7,946 bases of DNA from positions 1 to 7,946 of the forward strand of contig CAISQQ010000019.1 of assembly GCA_903887655.1 (NCBI GenBank), written 5' to 3'. Shown in pieces: positions 1-5,479 of the stretch. The stretch comes from an uncultured Burkholderiales bacterium. GTDB taxonomy: Bacteria > Pseudomonadota > Gammaproteobacteria > Burkholderiales > Burkholderiaceae_C. The notes under the pieces were generated by a model. It ran no database searches and was not told the origin of the DNA. It saw only the letters and a program-made list of their open reading frames with translations. Position numbers and translations under genes: made by a program. The first letter of the stretch is position 1, and each line of letters opens with the position of its first letter.

Positions 1-1441
1 CGCGCAAGGTCTCCACATCCAAGTCGTTGGACGGCTCATCGAGCAGCAACATATTGGCGCCAGCAATCAAGGTCTTGGCCAAATGCAAGCGTCCGCGCTC
101 ACCGCCCGAGAGGGTGCCCACACGTTTTTGCTGGTCCCCGCCATTGAAGTTAAAGCGCCCGCAATAGGCTCTTGAAGCCATCTCGAACTTGCCCACGGTC
201 AAAATGTCCAAACCACCCGAGACATCTTCCCAAACCGTTTTGTCGTTGCTCAAATCGTCTCGGGTTTGCTCGACAAAAGCCAACTTCACTGTGCTGCCAA
301 TCTTCACCTCGCCTTGATCGGGCTGTTGGTGGCCTGCAATCATGCGAAACAATGTTGATTTACCCGCACCATTGGGTCCAATGATGCCGACGATGGCACC
401 AGGCGGGACTTTGAAACTCAAATTGTCAATCAGCACCCGGTCACCAAAAGACTTGCTCACATTGATAAACTCAATGGCCTCGTTGCCCAGGCGCTCGGCC
501 ACGGGGATGAAAATCTCCTGGGTCTCGTTTCTTTTTTGGTACTCAAAGTCTGACAACTCTTCAAAGCGCGCAATCCTCGCCTTGCTTTTGGCTTGACGCC
601 CTTTGGGGTTTTGGCGTATCCACTCCAACTCCTTTTTAAGGGCTTTGGCGCGGGCCTCTTCGCCTTTATTTTCTTTCTCCAAGCGATCTTGCTTTTGACT
701 CAGCCAGGTGCTGTAGTTGCCCTTCCATGGAATGCCATGACCGCGGTCGAGCTCCAAAATCCACTCGGCCGCGTTGTCCAGAAAATAGCGGTCATGGGTG
801 ATGGCCACAACAGTGCCAGAGAAGCGTTGCAAAAACTGCTCGAGCCAATCGACCGACTCCGCATCCAAGTGATTGGTGGGCTCATCGAGCAGCAACATAT
901 CGGGCTTGCTGAGCAACAAACGGCACAAAGCCACACGGCGTTTCTCACCACCCGACAGCACGCCTATGACCGCATCCCAAGCGGGAAGTCTGAGCGCATC
1001 GGCTGCAATTTCGAGCTGGTGCTCACTGTCCGTGCCAGCGGCCGAAATAATGGCCTCCAACTCCCCTTGTTCGGCCGCCAATTGGTCAAAATCCGCATCG
1101 GGCTCGGCGTAAGCGGCATAAATCTCCTCCAATCGATTCTTGGCGGCAAGCACCTCGCCCATGGCGCCTTCAACGGCTTGGCGCACGGTCTCTTCAGGGT
1201 TCAACTCGGGCTCTTGGGGCAGATAGCCAATTCTCAAACCCGGCATGGGGGTCGCTTCTCCCTCGATCTCTTTGTCCACCCCAGCCATGATTTTCAACAG
1301 GGTAGATTTGCCCGATCCATTGGTGCCGAGCACACCGATTTTGGCGCCTGGAAAAAAACTAAGGGATATATCCTTGAGAATTTGGCGCTTGGGTGGGACG
1401 ATTTTCCCAACGCGGTTCATCGTGAAGACATATTGAGCCAT
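1..1441 (-). CDS. ettA: Energy-dependent translational throttle protein EttA (ABC-F ATPase), C-terminus cut by window edge
   Basis: ABC-F proteins of this type bind the ribosomal E site and gate entry into elongation according to ATP/ADP level; they are cytoplasmic and have no membrane domain. Translated from the ATG at 1441, the frame is open to base 1, about 480 residues of the usual ~555. The protein begins MAQYVFTMNRVGK, as in E. coli EttA. ABC domain 1 has Walker A GTNGSGKST (39-47), signature LSGGEKRR (162-169) and Walker B LLLDEPTNHLD (183-193), catalytic Glu187. A Lys/Arg-rich linker (about 240-305) matches the P-site tRNA-interaction motif. Domain 2 has Walker A GPNGAGKST (355-363), signature LSGGERGR (444-451) and LLLDEPSNDLD (465-475), Glu469, near the window edge. 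An AGGAAA Shine-Dalgarno (1451-1456) lies 9 bases before the start. About 75 C-terminal residues are outside the window. No frameshift or lost motif is visible. Family assignment is very secure. Confidence 0.97.
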   Translation of the reverse strand, partial: MAQYVFTMNRVGKIVPPKRQILKDISLSFFPGAKIGVLGTNGSGKSTLLKIMAGVDKEIEGEATPMPGLRIGYLPQEPELNPEETVRQAVEGAMGEVLAAKNRLEEIYAAYAEPDADFDQLAAEQGELEAIISAAGTDSEHQLEIAADALRLPAWDAVIGVLSGGEKRRVALCRLLLSKPDMLLLDEPTNHLDAESVDWLEQFLQRFSGTVVAITHDRYFLDNAAEWILELDRGHGIPWKGNYSTWLSQKQDRLEKENKGEEARAKALKKELEWIRQNPKGRQAKSKARIARFEELSDFEYQKRNETQEIFIPVAERLGNEAIEFINVSKSFGDRVLIDNLSFKVPPGAIVGIIGPNGAGKSTLFRMIAGHQQPDQGEVKIGSTVKLAFVEQTRDDLSNDKTVWEDVSGGLDILTVGKFEMASRAYCGRFNFNGGDQQKRVGTLSGGERGRLHLAKTLIAGANMLLLDEPSNDLDVETLR

Positions 1442-1519
1442 GAGCGAAACTTTCCTAATTCAATGCAAACGAGCTGAGTACTCTAACACCTTTGCCCACC
1501 CACGTTCGCGGCGCTGGCT

Positions 1520-1548
1520 CTTAAATTTAGAACAAAAGTGAGCGGCAA
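1520..1548 (-). promoter_or_regulatory. Possible sigma70 promoter for ettA
   Basis: On the minus strand TTGCCG (1548-1543) and TTTAAG (1525-1520) are separated by 17 bases, each matching 4 of 6 consensus positions. Transcription would begin near 1513 and give a leader of about 70 bases before the ettA ATG. The match is weak; placement and spacing are the main support. Confidence 0.3.
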
Positions 1549-1618
1549 GTGTTGGTTTTTTTGTGATCTCGGGCGTTAATTTGCACACTGGGGGCGAAAT
1601 CATGAGACAATGACATCG

Positions 1619-1642
1619 GTTTAGGCAACCAGTCGCCTAAAC
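1619..1642 (+). promoter_or_regulatory. Perfect 8-bp inverted repeat in the helicase leader
   Basis: GTTTAGGC (1619-1626) pairs perfectly with GCCTAAAC (1635-1642) around an 8-base loop. It sits about 140 bases before the helicase ATG, near the expected 5' end of the mRNA, and has no T-tract after it, so it is not a classical terminator. It may be a 5'-end stabilising hairpin, part of a structured leader or a protein-binding site. The repeat is directly visible; the function is inferred. Confidence 0.45.
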
Positions 1643-1735
1643 ATCAGCATTTCTGCTCGGGCTTTGCACCGGTGACACCACTCGGTTTTTGCGCCCACTT
1701 TTTGTTCCCCGGTCTCTTACTGGTTGCCCCTATCA

Positions 1736-1783
1736 ATGGCAATGATGACCGATCCATGCGCCGGACTAGGCGCTCCACTATGA
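1736..1783 (+). CDS. Possible 15-codon upstream ORF overlapping the helicase start
   Basis: ATG at 1736 opens a 15-codon frame (MAMMTDPCAGLGAPL) whose TGA (1781-1783) overlaps the helicase ATG (1780-1782) as ATGA, the usual arrangement for translational coupling. Internal ATGs lie at 1742 and 1745. No good Shine-Dalgarno precedes any of these ATGs, and a frame this short can arise by chance. It is listed because the overlap is exact and the helicase's own ribosome-binding site is weak. Confidence 0.15.
   Translation: MAMMTDPCAGLGAPL
1758..1773 (+). promoter_or_regulatory. Short hairpin over the helicase ribosome-binding site
   Basis: GCGCC (1758-1762) and GGCGC (1769-1773) form a 5-bp GC-only stem with a 6-base loop, ending 6 bases before the ATG at 1780. 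The only Shine-Dalgarno-like bases, AGG at 1768-1770, fall at the loop/stem border and would be largely hidden when the stem forms. This could lower translation or make it depend on temperature or on an upstream ribosome. The stem is visible; the regulatory role is inferred. Confidence 0.35.
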
Positions 1784-3648
1784 AATTTGAAGAACTCCAT
1801 TTGGCTCCTGCCATCTTAAAAGCTGTCCAAGAACAGGGCTATGAAACCCCCACCCCCGTTCAAGAACAAGCCATCCCCATTGTCCTTGAGGGGCATGATT
1901 TGCTCGCAGGGGCCCAAACCGGAACGGGCAAAACTGCAGCGTTCACCCTGCCCATGCTGCACAAGTTGACCATGTCGCGCAGCACACCCAATAAATTTGG
2001 AGTCTACGGCATTCGCGCCTTGGTGCTCACCCCCACTCGGGAACTGGCCGCTCAGGTTGAAGAGTCGGTCCGAACTTATGGCAAATACTTGCAACTGAGC
2101 TCTTGCGTGATTTTTGGTGGTGTGGGGATGAAACCCCAAATCGATCGCCTCAAACGGGGCGTGGATATTTTGGTGGCCACGCCAGGGCGCCTCCTGGACC
2201 TGCAGCAACAAGGCTATGTGGATTTGGGCACGATTCAAATGCTCATTTTGGACGAAGCCGATCGCATGCTAGACATGGGCTTTATCCATGATGTGAAAAA
2301 AATATTGGCCTTGATTCCTGCAGAAAAGCAAAGTCTTTTGTTTTCGGCCACGTTCAGCCAAGACATCAAAGATTTGGCGCAAAACCTCCTTAAAAATCCT
2401 CAAAGCATCCAAGTCACCCCCCCCAACACGACGGTGCAGCGCATCAAACAACTCGCGCACCCGGTGGGTCGCGGCAAGAAAAAGGCACTGCTCGCCCACA
2501 TCATTCAAACCCATGACTGGAGTCAAGTCTTGGTGTTCACCCGCACCAAATTTGGCGCCAATTCGGTGGCCGAGTACTTGAACAAACAAGGCATCAGTGC
2601 CATGCCACTGCACGGCAACAAAAGCCAGTCAGCCCGCACCCAAGCGCTCGAAGGCTTCAAGAGCGGTGAAGTTCGCGCTTTGGTCGCGACCGACATCGCC
2701 GCTCGCGGCATTGACATCGATGAGTTGCCGCACGTGGTGAACTATGAAATTCCCAACGTTTCTGAAGATTATGTGCACCGCATTGGGCGCACCGGGCGCG
2801 CTGGCTCCGATGGACAAGCCGTGAGCTTGGTCTCTTTGGATGAAGAAGGCTTTATGCGCGACATTGAGCACTTCACCCACCAAACCATCGAAGTTCAAGT
2901 GGTCGAAGGCTTTGGACCAGAACCGGACGAAAAAGCCGAGCCCATCGCCATGGGGCGTCAAACCATTTGGGGCGGCATTGGCCGAGCACCCTCGAGAGAC
3001 GTGATGGCCGCGGCGGCCAAGGCGGCGCGCTTTGAGATGATGGAGCGCATCAAAGACAAAAAACTGGCCAGTCCCAACAAAGCCCGACCTTCTCAAAACA
3101 ATGGCCCCTCCAGGAGCACCCGCCCCTCTCGGCCCAATGGGGACGTCAACCGCGAACGGGTCTTTGATCCCAATCAACCCTCAAGTCCCTACGCTCGCCA
3201 ATCCAACCCCGGCGCTCGTGACGGCGCCCACCCGGCCCACAAACCCAGTGGAGCGGGTCGTGGCGGGCCTGCCAGGGGCAATGAGCAACGGGGTAGCTTC
3301 AAGCCACGTGGGCCTGCACGCCCAGGAACCGGCCCATCCCAGCCTCGTGAAGGCGCCCATGATGCCCATCATGTGCCCCATGCACCGCGCGCGCACATGA
3401 TGGACGAGGATTACCAGCCCCGCGAAAACGCCCACTTGGGCACGCACAATGGGGTCAACGCCTTTGGTCACAAGAACCAAAACAAGGGAACCAGCACGCC
3501 CGACCCGACGCGCACAAGCGTCGACCTCATGAGCGAGAGACGTGGTGGCGGTGGCAATCGTCCCCGTGGTCCCAAGCCCGCCGGTGGTGGTTTTGGGGGC
3601 AAACGCAGCGGTGGTGGCGGTGGTGGTCGTGGGGGCTTTGGCCGATAA
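1780..3648 (+). CDS. rhlE: RhlE-type ATP-dependent DEAD-box RNA helicase
   Basis: Unwinds short RNA duplexes in ATP-driven cycles; RhlE-group helicases act in ribosome assembly and RNA turnover, often in the cold. The protein is 622 residues from the ATG at 1780. Domain 1: Q motif PTPVQEQAIP (24-33), motif I AQTGTGKT (45-52), PTRELA (85-90), TPGR (134-137), DEAD (158-161), SAT (189-191). Domain 2: motif V ARGIDI (308-313) and motif VI HRIGRTGR (333-340). Residues from about 385 on are low-complexity and basic, with a His-rich patch near 527-539 and a Gly/Arg tail (589-622), likely disordered and RNA-binding. An in-frame GTG at 1672 and ATG at 1756 would add 36 or 8 residues, but family proteins begin near MxFxxLxLxPxIL, so 1780 is preferred despite a weak ribosome-binding site (AGG, 1768-1770). 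All helicase motifs are intact. The RhlE subgroup name rests on resemblance of the core to E. coli RhlE. Confidence 0.93.
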   Translation: MKFEELHLAPAILKAVQEQGYETPTPVQEQAIPIVLEGHDLLAGAQTGTGKTAAFTLPMLHKLTMSRSTPNKFGVYGIRALVLTPTRELAAQVEESVRTYGKYLQLSSCVIFGGVGMKPQIDRLKRGVDILVATPGRLLDLQQQGYVDLGTIQMLILDEADRMLDMGFIHDVKKILALIPAEKQSLLFSATFSQDIKDLAQNLLKNPQSIQVTPPNTTVQRIKQLAHPVGRGKKKALLAHIIQTHDWSQVLVFTRTKFGANSVAEYLNKQGISAMPLHGNKSQSARTQALEGFKSGEVRALVATDIAARGIDIDELPHVVNYEIPNVSEDYVHRIGRTGRAGSDGQAVSLVSLDEEGFMRDIEHFTHQTIEVQVVEGFGPEPDEKAEPIAMGRQTIWGGIGRAPSRDVMAAAAKAARFEMMERIKDKKLASPNKARPSQNNGPSRSTRPSRPNGDVNRERVFDPNQPSSPYARQSNPGARDGAHPAHKPSGAGRGGPARGNEQRGSFKPRGPARPGTGPSQPREGAHDAHHVPHAPRAHMMDEDYQPRENAHLGTHNGVNAFGHKNQNKGTSTPDPTRTSVDLMSERRGGGGNRPRGPKPAGGGFGGKRSGGGGGGRGGFGR

Positions 3649-3654
3649 ACAACT

Positions 3655-3674
3655 CCCCAGATGATTCACTGGGG
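3655..3674 (+). terminator. Possible terminator hairpin after the helicase gene
   Basis: CCCCAG (3655-3660) and CTGGGG (3669-3674) form a 6-bp GC-rich stem with an 8-base loop, starting 6 bases after the stop codon. A competing stem, GGGG (3671-3674) with CCCC (3681-3684), shares its right arm. There is no T-tract, so a simple rho-independent terminator is doubtful; 3'-end protection or pausing is as likely. Confidence 0.35.
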
Positions 3675-3710
3675 CACAGTCCCCTTGGCGCATCCTCAAG
3701 CCGCTCTTTG

Positions 3711-3778
3711 CTCAAGGCTCGAGCCGCTGCAGACTCACGGCAAGAATGCCGATGTCTGCACCCTCAGCCTGTCTTGAG
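3711..3778. repeat. Multi-helix dyad in the convergent gap
   Basis: Nested complementary segments can fold into one long stem-loop: CTCA (3711-3714) with TGAG (3775-3778), AGGCT (3715-3719) with AGCCT (3766-3770), TGCAGAC (3728-3734) with GTCTGCA (3754-3760), and CGGCA (3738-3742) with TGCCG (3747-3751) around an AGAA loop. That gives 21 base pairs separated by small internal loops. It lies between the 3' ends of the helicase and dehydrogenase genes, where a two-way transcription barrier or an intergenic repeat element would be expected. A short TTTT run (3787-3790) follows some bases later on the plus strand only. Confidence 0.45.
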
Positions 3779-3789
3779 AGCGGGGGTTT

Positions 3790-4740
3790 TCAGGGCCATG
3801 GGGTCAACAAGGGCCGGCCTTGAAAATGAGCGTGCAAATTGCCCAACAACAATTCGCCCATGGCCAAACGTGACTCTTGCGTTGAGCAAGCAATGTGGGG
3901 CGTGAGCAGCACGTTGTGAAGGCTTTTGAATTCCGGGGCCACTCTGGGCGCCTCTGGAAAAACATCCAGGGCAGCTCCACCGATTCTTTTGGACTGCAGC
4001 GTCTTGATCAAGGCGGCTTGGTCAACCCAGGATGCATGCCCGACATTGATCAAATACCCCTTGGAGCCCAACGCGTCGAGCACCGCTTGATTGATCAATG
4101 GACCTTGTGGGGCAGGCGTTGTTTTTCCCAGCACCAAAAAGTCCACTTGTGAGGCCAAGTCCGTGATGGATTTCACAAACGGTACATCACAAGTCGCGTC
4201 ACTGTCAGTGTCGTGGTAACTCACCTTCAATTGGAATCCTGAGGCTCGAGCCGCCAGCGCTCGCCCCAAGTCGCCCATGCCCACCAAGCCCAGGCGCAAA
4301 CCGCTGAAGGTTTTGGTCAAGGGGAACTCCCCCTCCACCCAGTCGAGGTTGCGCACAAAACGATCGGCTTGGCTGATCTTGCGCGACGCATTGATCATCA
4401 AACCAAAGGCCAAGTCGGCCACGTCGTGGGGCGAATGCTCCGGGGTATAGGTCACCGAGATGCCACGCGAGCGGGCGGCTTTCACATCGATCTTGTCGAG
4501 TTGAGTGCCCATGATGGTGATGATCTCGACATTGGGGTAAGTGGCGAGAAGTTTGGCATCGATGGTGGTCTCATCGCCGCCGACCATGGCACGCACACGG
4601 GTAAAAGCCGCCGGGTCGGTGATGTGGTGGTGGTCGTGCAACTCATAAAGCGCTTGCAAACCATTCATCACAAAATTGGGCAGCGCGGTGAGCAGCAACA
4701 CATCAATGTGGTCTTGTAGGGGTGAGTCACTTTCAGACAT
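3790..4740 (-). CDS. D-isomer-specific 2-hydroxyacid dehydrogenase family protein with altered catalytic residues
   Basis: The family catalyses NAD(P)-dependent interconversion of 2-keto acids and D-2-hydroxy acids (hydroxypyruvate/glyoxylate reductases, 3-phosphoglycerate dehydrogenase). The 316-residue length is normal. The Rossmann glycine motif is G154-M-G156-DL-G159, followed by a strand ending YHDTD (175-179). The family triad is Arg, Glu, His. His282 is present in LTPHIACST. The usual ARG-x-x-VD segment instead reads INVGHASWVD (231-240), placing His235 at the Arg position. The usual DVFxxEP segment reads DVFPEAP (259-265), placing Ala264 at the Glu position with Glu263 beside it. The reading frame is continuous, so this is not simple decay. 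The ATG at 4740 has GAGG (4749-4752) 8 bases upstream. It is divergent from gloA and convergent with the helicase gene. Family membership is firm; substrate and activity are unknown. It could be a divergent reductase or a non-catalytic NAD-binding protein. Confidence 0.88.
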   Translation of the reverse strand: MSESDSPLQDHIDVLLLTALPNFVMNGLQALYELHDHHHITDPAAFTRVRAMVGGDETTIDAKLLATYPNVEIITIMGTQLDKIDVKAARSRGISVTYTPEHSPHDVADLAFGLMINASRKISQADRFVRNLDWVEGEFPLTKTFSGLRLGLVGMGDLGRALAARASGFQLKVSYHDTDSDATCDVPFVKSITDLASQVDFLVLGKTTPAPQGPLINQAVLDALGSKGYLINVGHASWVDQAALIKTLQSKRIGGAALDVFPEAPRVAPEFKSLHNVLLTPHIACSTQESRLAMGELLLGNLHAHFQGRPLLTPWP

Positions 4741-4786
4741 CTGGTCATCCTCGAAATAATTTTTGAACCGCCAACCTCTCGGACCC

Positions 4787-4816
4787 AGTCTAATCGCAAA
4801 CCCACTCCGTAATCAA
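4787..4816 (-). promoter_or_regulatory. Possible promoter for the dehydrogenase gene
   Basis: On the minus strand TTGATT (4816-4811) and TAGACT (4792-4787) are 18 bases apart, each matching 4 of 6 consensus positions. The expected start near 4780 would leave about 40 bases before the ATG. Confidence 0.3.
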
Positions 4817-4820
4817 GAGC

Positions 4821-4845
4821 TGCGCAGGACTGAAGGTCTGGCGCA
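4821..4845. promoter_or_regulatory. Imperfect hairpin between the divergent dehydrogenase and gloA genes
   Basis: TGCGC (4821-4825) pairs with GCGCA (4841-4845). Inside it, after one A/G mismatch, GGAC (4827-4830) pairs with GTCT (4836-4839) including one G-T wobble, closing a 5-base loop. It lies just upstream of the candidate dehydrogenase promoter and about 70 bases before the gloA -10 box. There is no T-tract on either side, so it is not an obvious terminator. It may be an operator-like dyad, or chance. Confidence 0.25.
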
Positions 4846-4912
4846 TGATCAAAAACAAGACTTGGGCGCAATCACCGAGCTTGCTGCTGGCGTGACTGGT
4901 GTGAAAGACCGC

Positions 4913-4918
4913 TAAAAT
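4913..4918 (+). promoter_or_regulatory. -10 element of a probable gloA promoter
   Basis: TAAAAT matches 5 of 6 positions of the sigma70 -10 box and sits 34 bases before the gloA ATG, giving a leader of roughly 25-30 bases. No good -35 box is seen 16-18 bases upstream. The nearest TTG hexamer, TTGCTG (4881-4886), is too far away to pair with it. Confidence 0.4.
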
Positions 4919-4952
4919 TCAGGCTTACGAATAGAATTTTTTGGTCATTCCC

Positions 4953-5357
4953 ATGCTTTTTTTACACACCATGCTGCGCGTTGGGCATTTACAGCGCTCC
5001 ATCGATTTCTACACCCAGGTGATGGGCATGACCTTGCTCAGAACCACCGAGCGCCCCGAGCAAAACTACAGCTTGGCGTTTTTAGGCTATGGCAGCAACC
5101 CCGAGCAAGCTGAATTGGAGTTGACCTACAACCACGGTGTTGAGCACTATGAGCTGGGGACGGCCTATGGCCACATTGCCATCGGCGTGGCCGACATTGT
5201 GGCCACTTGCGACAAGATCCGAGCCTCTAGCGGCGCCATTACTCGAGAACCTGGCCCTGTCAAGGGCGGCGACACCCTCATTGCATTTGTCACCGACCCC
5301 GATGGCTACAAAATTGAATTGATCCAAAAAGAGTTTCTACACCCCCAGGCGTCTTGA
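4953..5357 (+). CDS. gloA: Lactoylglutathione lyase (glyoxalase I)
   Basis: Converts the hemithioacetal of methylglyoxal and glutathione to S-lactoylglutathione, the first step of methylglyoxal detoxification in the cytoplasm. The protein is 134 residues, close to the 135 of E. coli GloA, and follows it almost throughout: LHTMLRVG, QRSIDFYT, ELGTAYGHIA, GPVKGG and DPDGYKIELI. All four metal ligands of the E. coli enzyme fall at the same numbers (His5, Glu56, His74, Glu122), so a Ni/Co-type homodimeric enzyme is expected. The ATG at 4953 is chosen over the in-frame TTG at 4941 because it gives MLFLHTMLRVG, aligning with the family start and setting His5. No clear Shine-Dalgarno precedes it. 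No glyoxalase II gene is in view. pdxH follows on the same strand after 122 bases and might share the transcript. Confidence 0.97.
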   Translation: MLFLHTMLRVGHLQRSIDFYTQVMGMTLLRTTERPEQNYSLAFLGYGSNPEQAELELTYNHGVEHYELGTAYGHIAIGVADIVATCDKIRASSGAITREPGPVKGGDTLIAFVTDPDGYKIELIQKEFLHPQAS

Positions 5358-5397
5358 CGTGAAGAGGCCGATGAGAAGACATCAAGAGACCGCTTCC

Positions 5398-5422
5398 ACC
5401 AAGACCAAGACCAAGACCAAGA
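5398..5422. repeat. Tandem hexamer repeat, four perfect copies
   Basis: CCAAGA occurs four times in a row (5399-5422), with the preceding A (5398) also in phase. It lies between gloA and pdxH, outside both coding regions, so copy number could vary by slippage without breaking either protein. It would be purine-rich and unstructured in a gloA-pdxH read-through mRNA. Confidence 0.9.
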
Positions 5423-5467
5423 GCTTCCCAGCTGGCGCTCAGCCCAAGGCACAGCTCGATTGAACCC

Positions 5468-5472
5468 AAGGA
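5468..5472 (+). promoter_or_regulatory. Shine-Dalgarno of pdxH, supporting a TTG start
   Basis: AAGGA lies 7 bases before the TTG at 5480, an ideal spacing. The alternative in-frame ATG at 5504 has no purine-rich sequence before it, so the ribosome-binding site decides the start in favour of TTG. Confidence 0.7.
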
Positions 5473-5479
5473 TGACCCA

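Larger units (their letters stand above)
1442..1779. other. Divergent intergenic region between ettA and the rhlE-type helicase gene
   Basis: This 338-base stretch has no secure gene. It carries the weak ettA promoter on the minus strand and the upstream region of the helicase on the plus strand. A poor plus-strand promoter candidate is TTGCAC (1581-1586) with GACAAT (1606-1611) and a long 19-base spacer. Downstream of it come an 8-bp hairpin (1619-1642), T-rich runs around 1685-1705, and a short hairpin over the helicase ribosome-binding region. A weak 4-bp stem, ACCG (1668-1671) with CGGT (1683-1686), is followed by T4 and could act as an attenuator, but the stem is very short. If transcription begins near 1617, the untranslated leader is about 160 bases, long for an ordinary bacterial gene. 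Nothing else was recognised. Confidence 0.5.

Noticed and set aside
593..1477. Long plus-strand open frame (294 codons) opposite ettA
   Set aside because: It is antisense to a fully conserved EttA reading frame, its product resembles no family, and it is explained by codon bias in the real gene.
1816..2613. Minus-strand open frames (1816-2238, 2269-2613) opposite the helicase core
   Set aside because: They lie opposite conserved helicase motifs and have no recognisable product or ribosome-binding site.
3360..3410. Repeated CATGATG-like words suggesting a regulatory repeat
   Set aside because: They fall in the His/Ala/Met-rich coding tail of the helicase and are explained by amino-acid repetition.
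2629..3699. Minus-strand open frames of 182 and 172 codons opposite the helicase tail
   Set aside because: The low-complexity, GC-biased tail removes stops on the opposite strand; the products look like mirror low-complexity sequence.
4668..4871. Minus-strand open frame across the dehydrogenase start
   Set aside because: It overlaps the well-supported dehydrogenase start in another frame and has no recognisable product.
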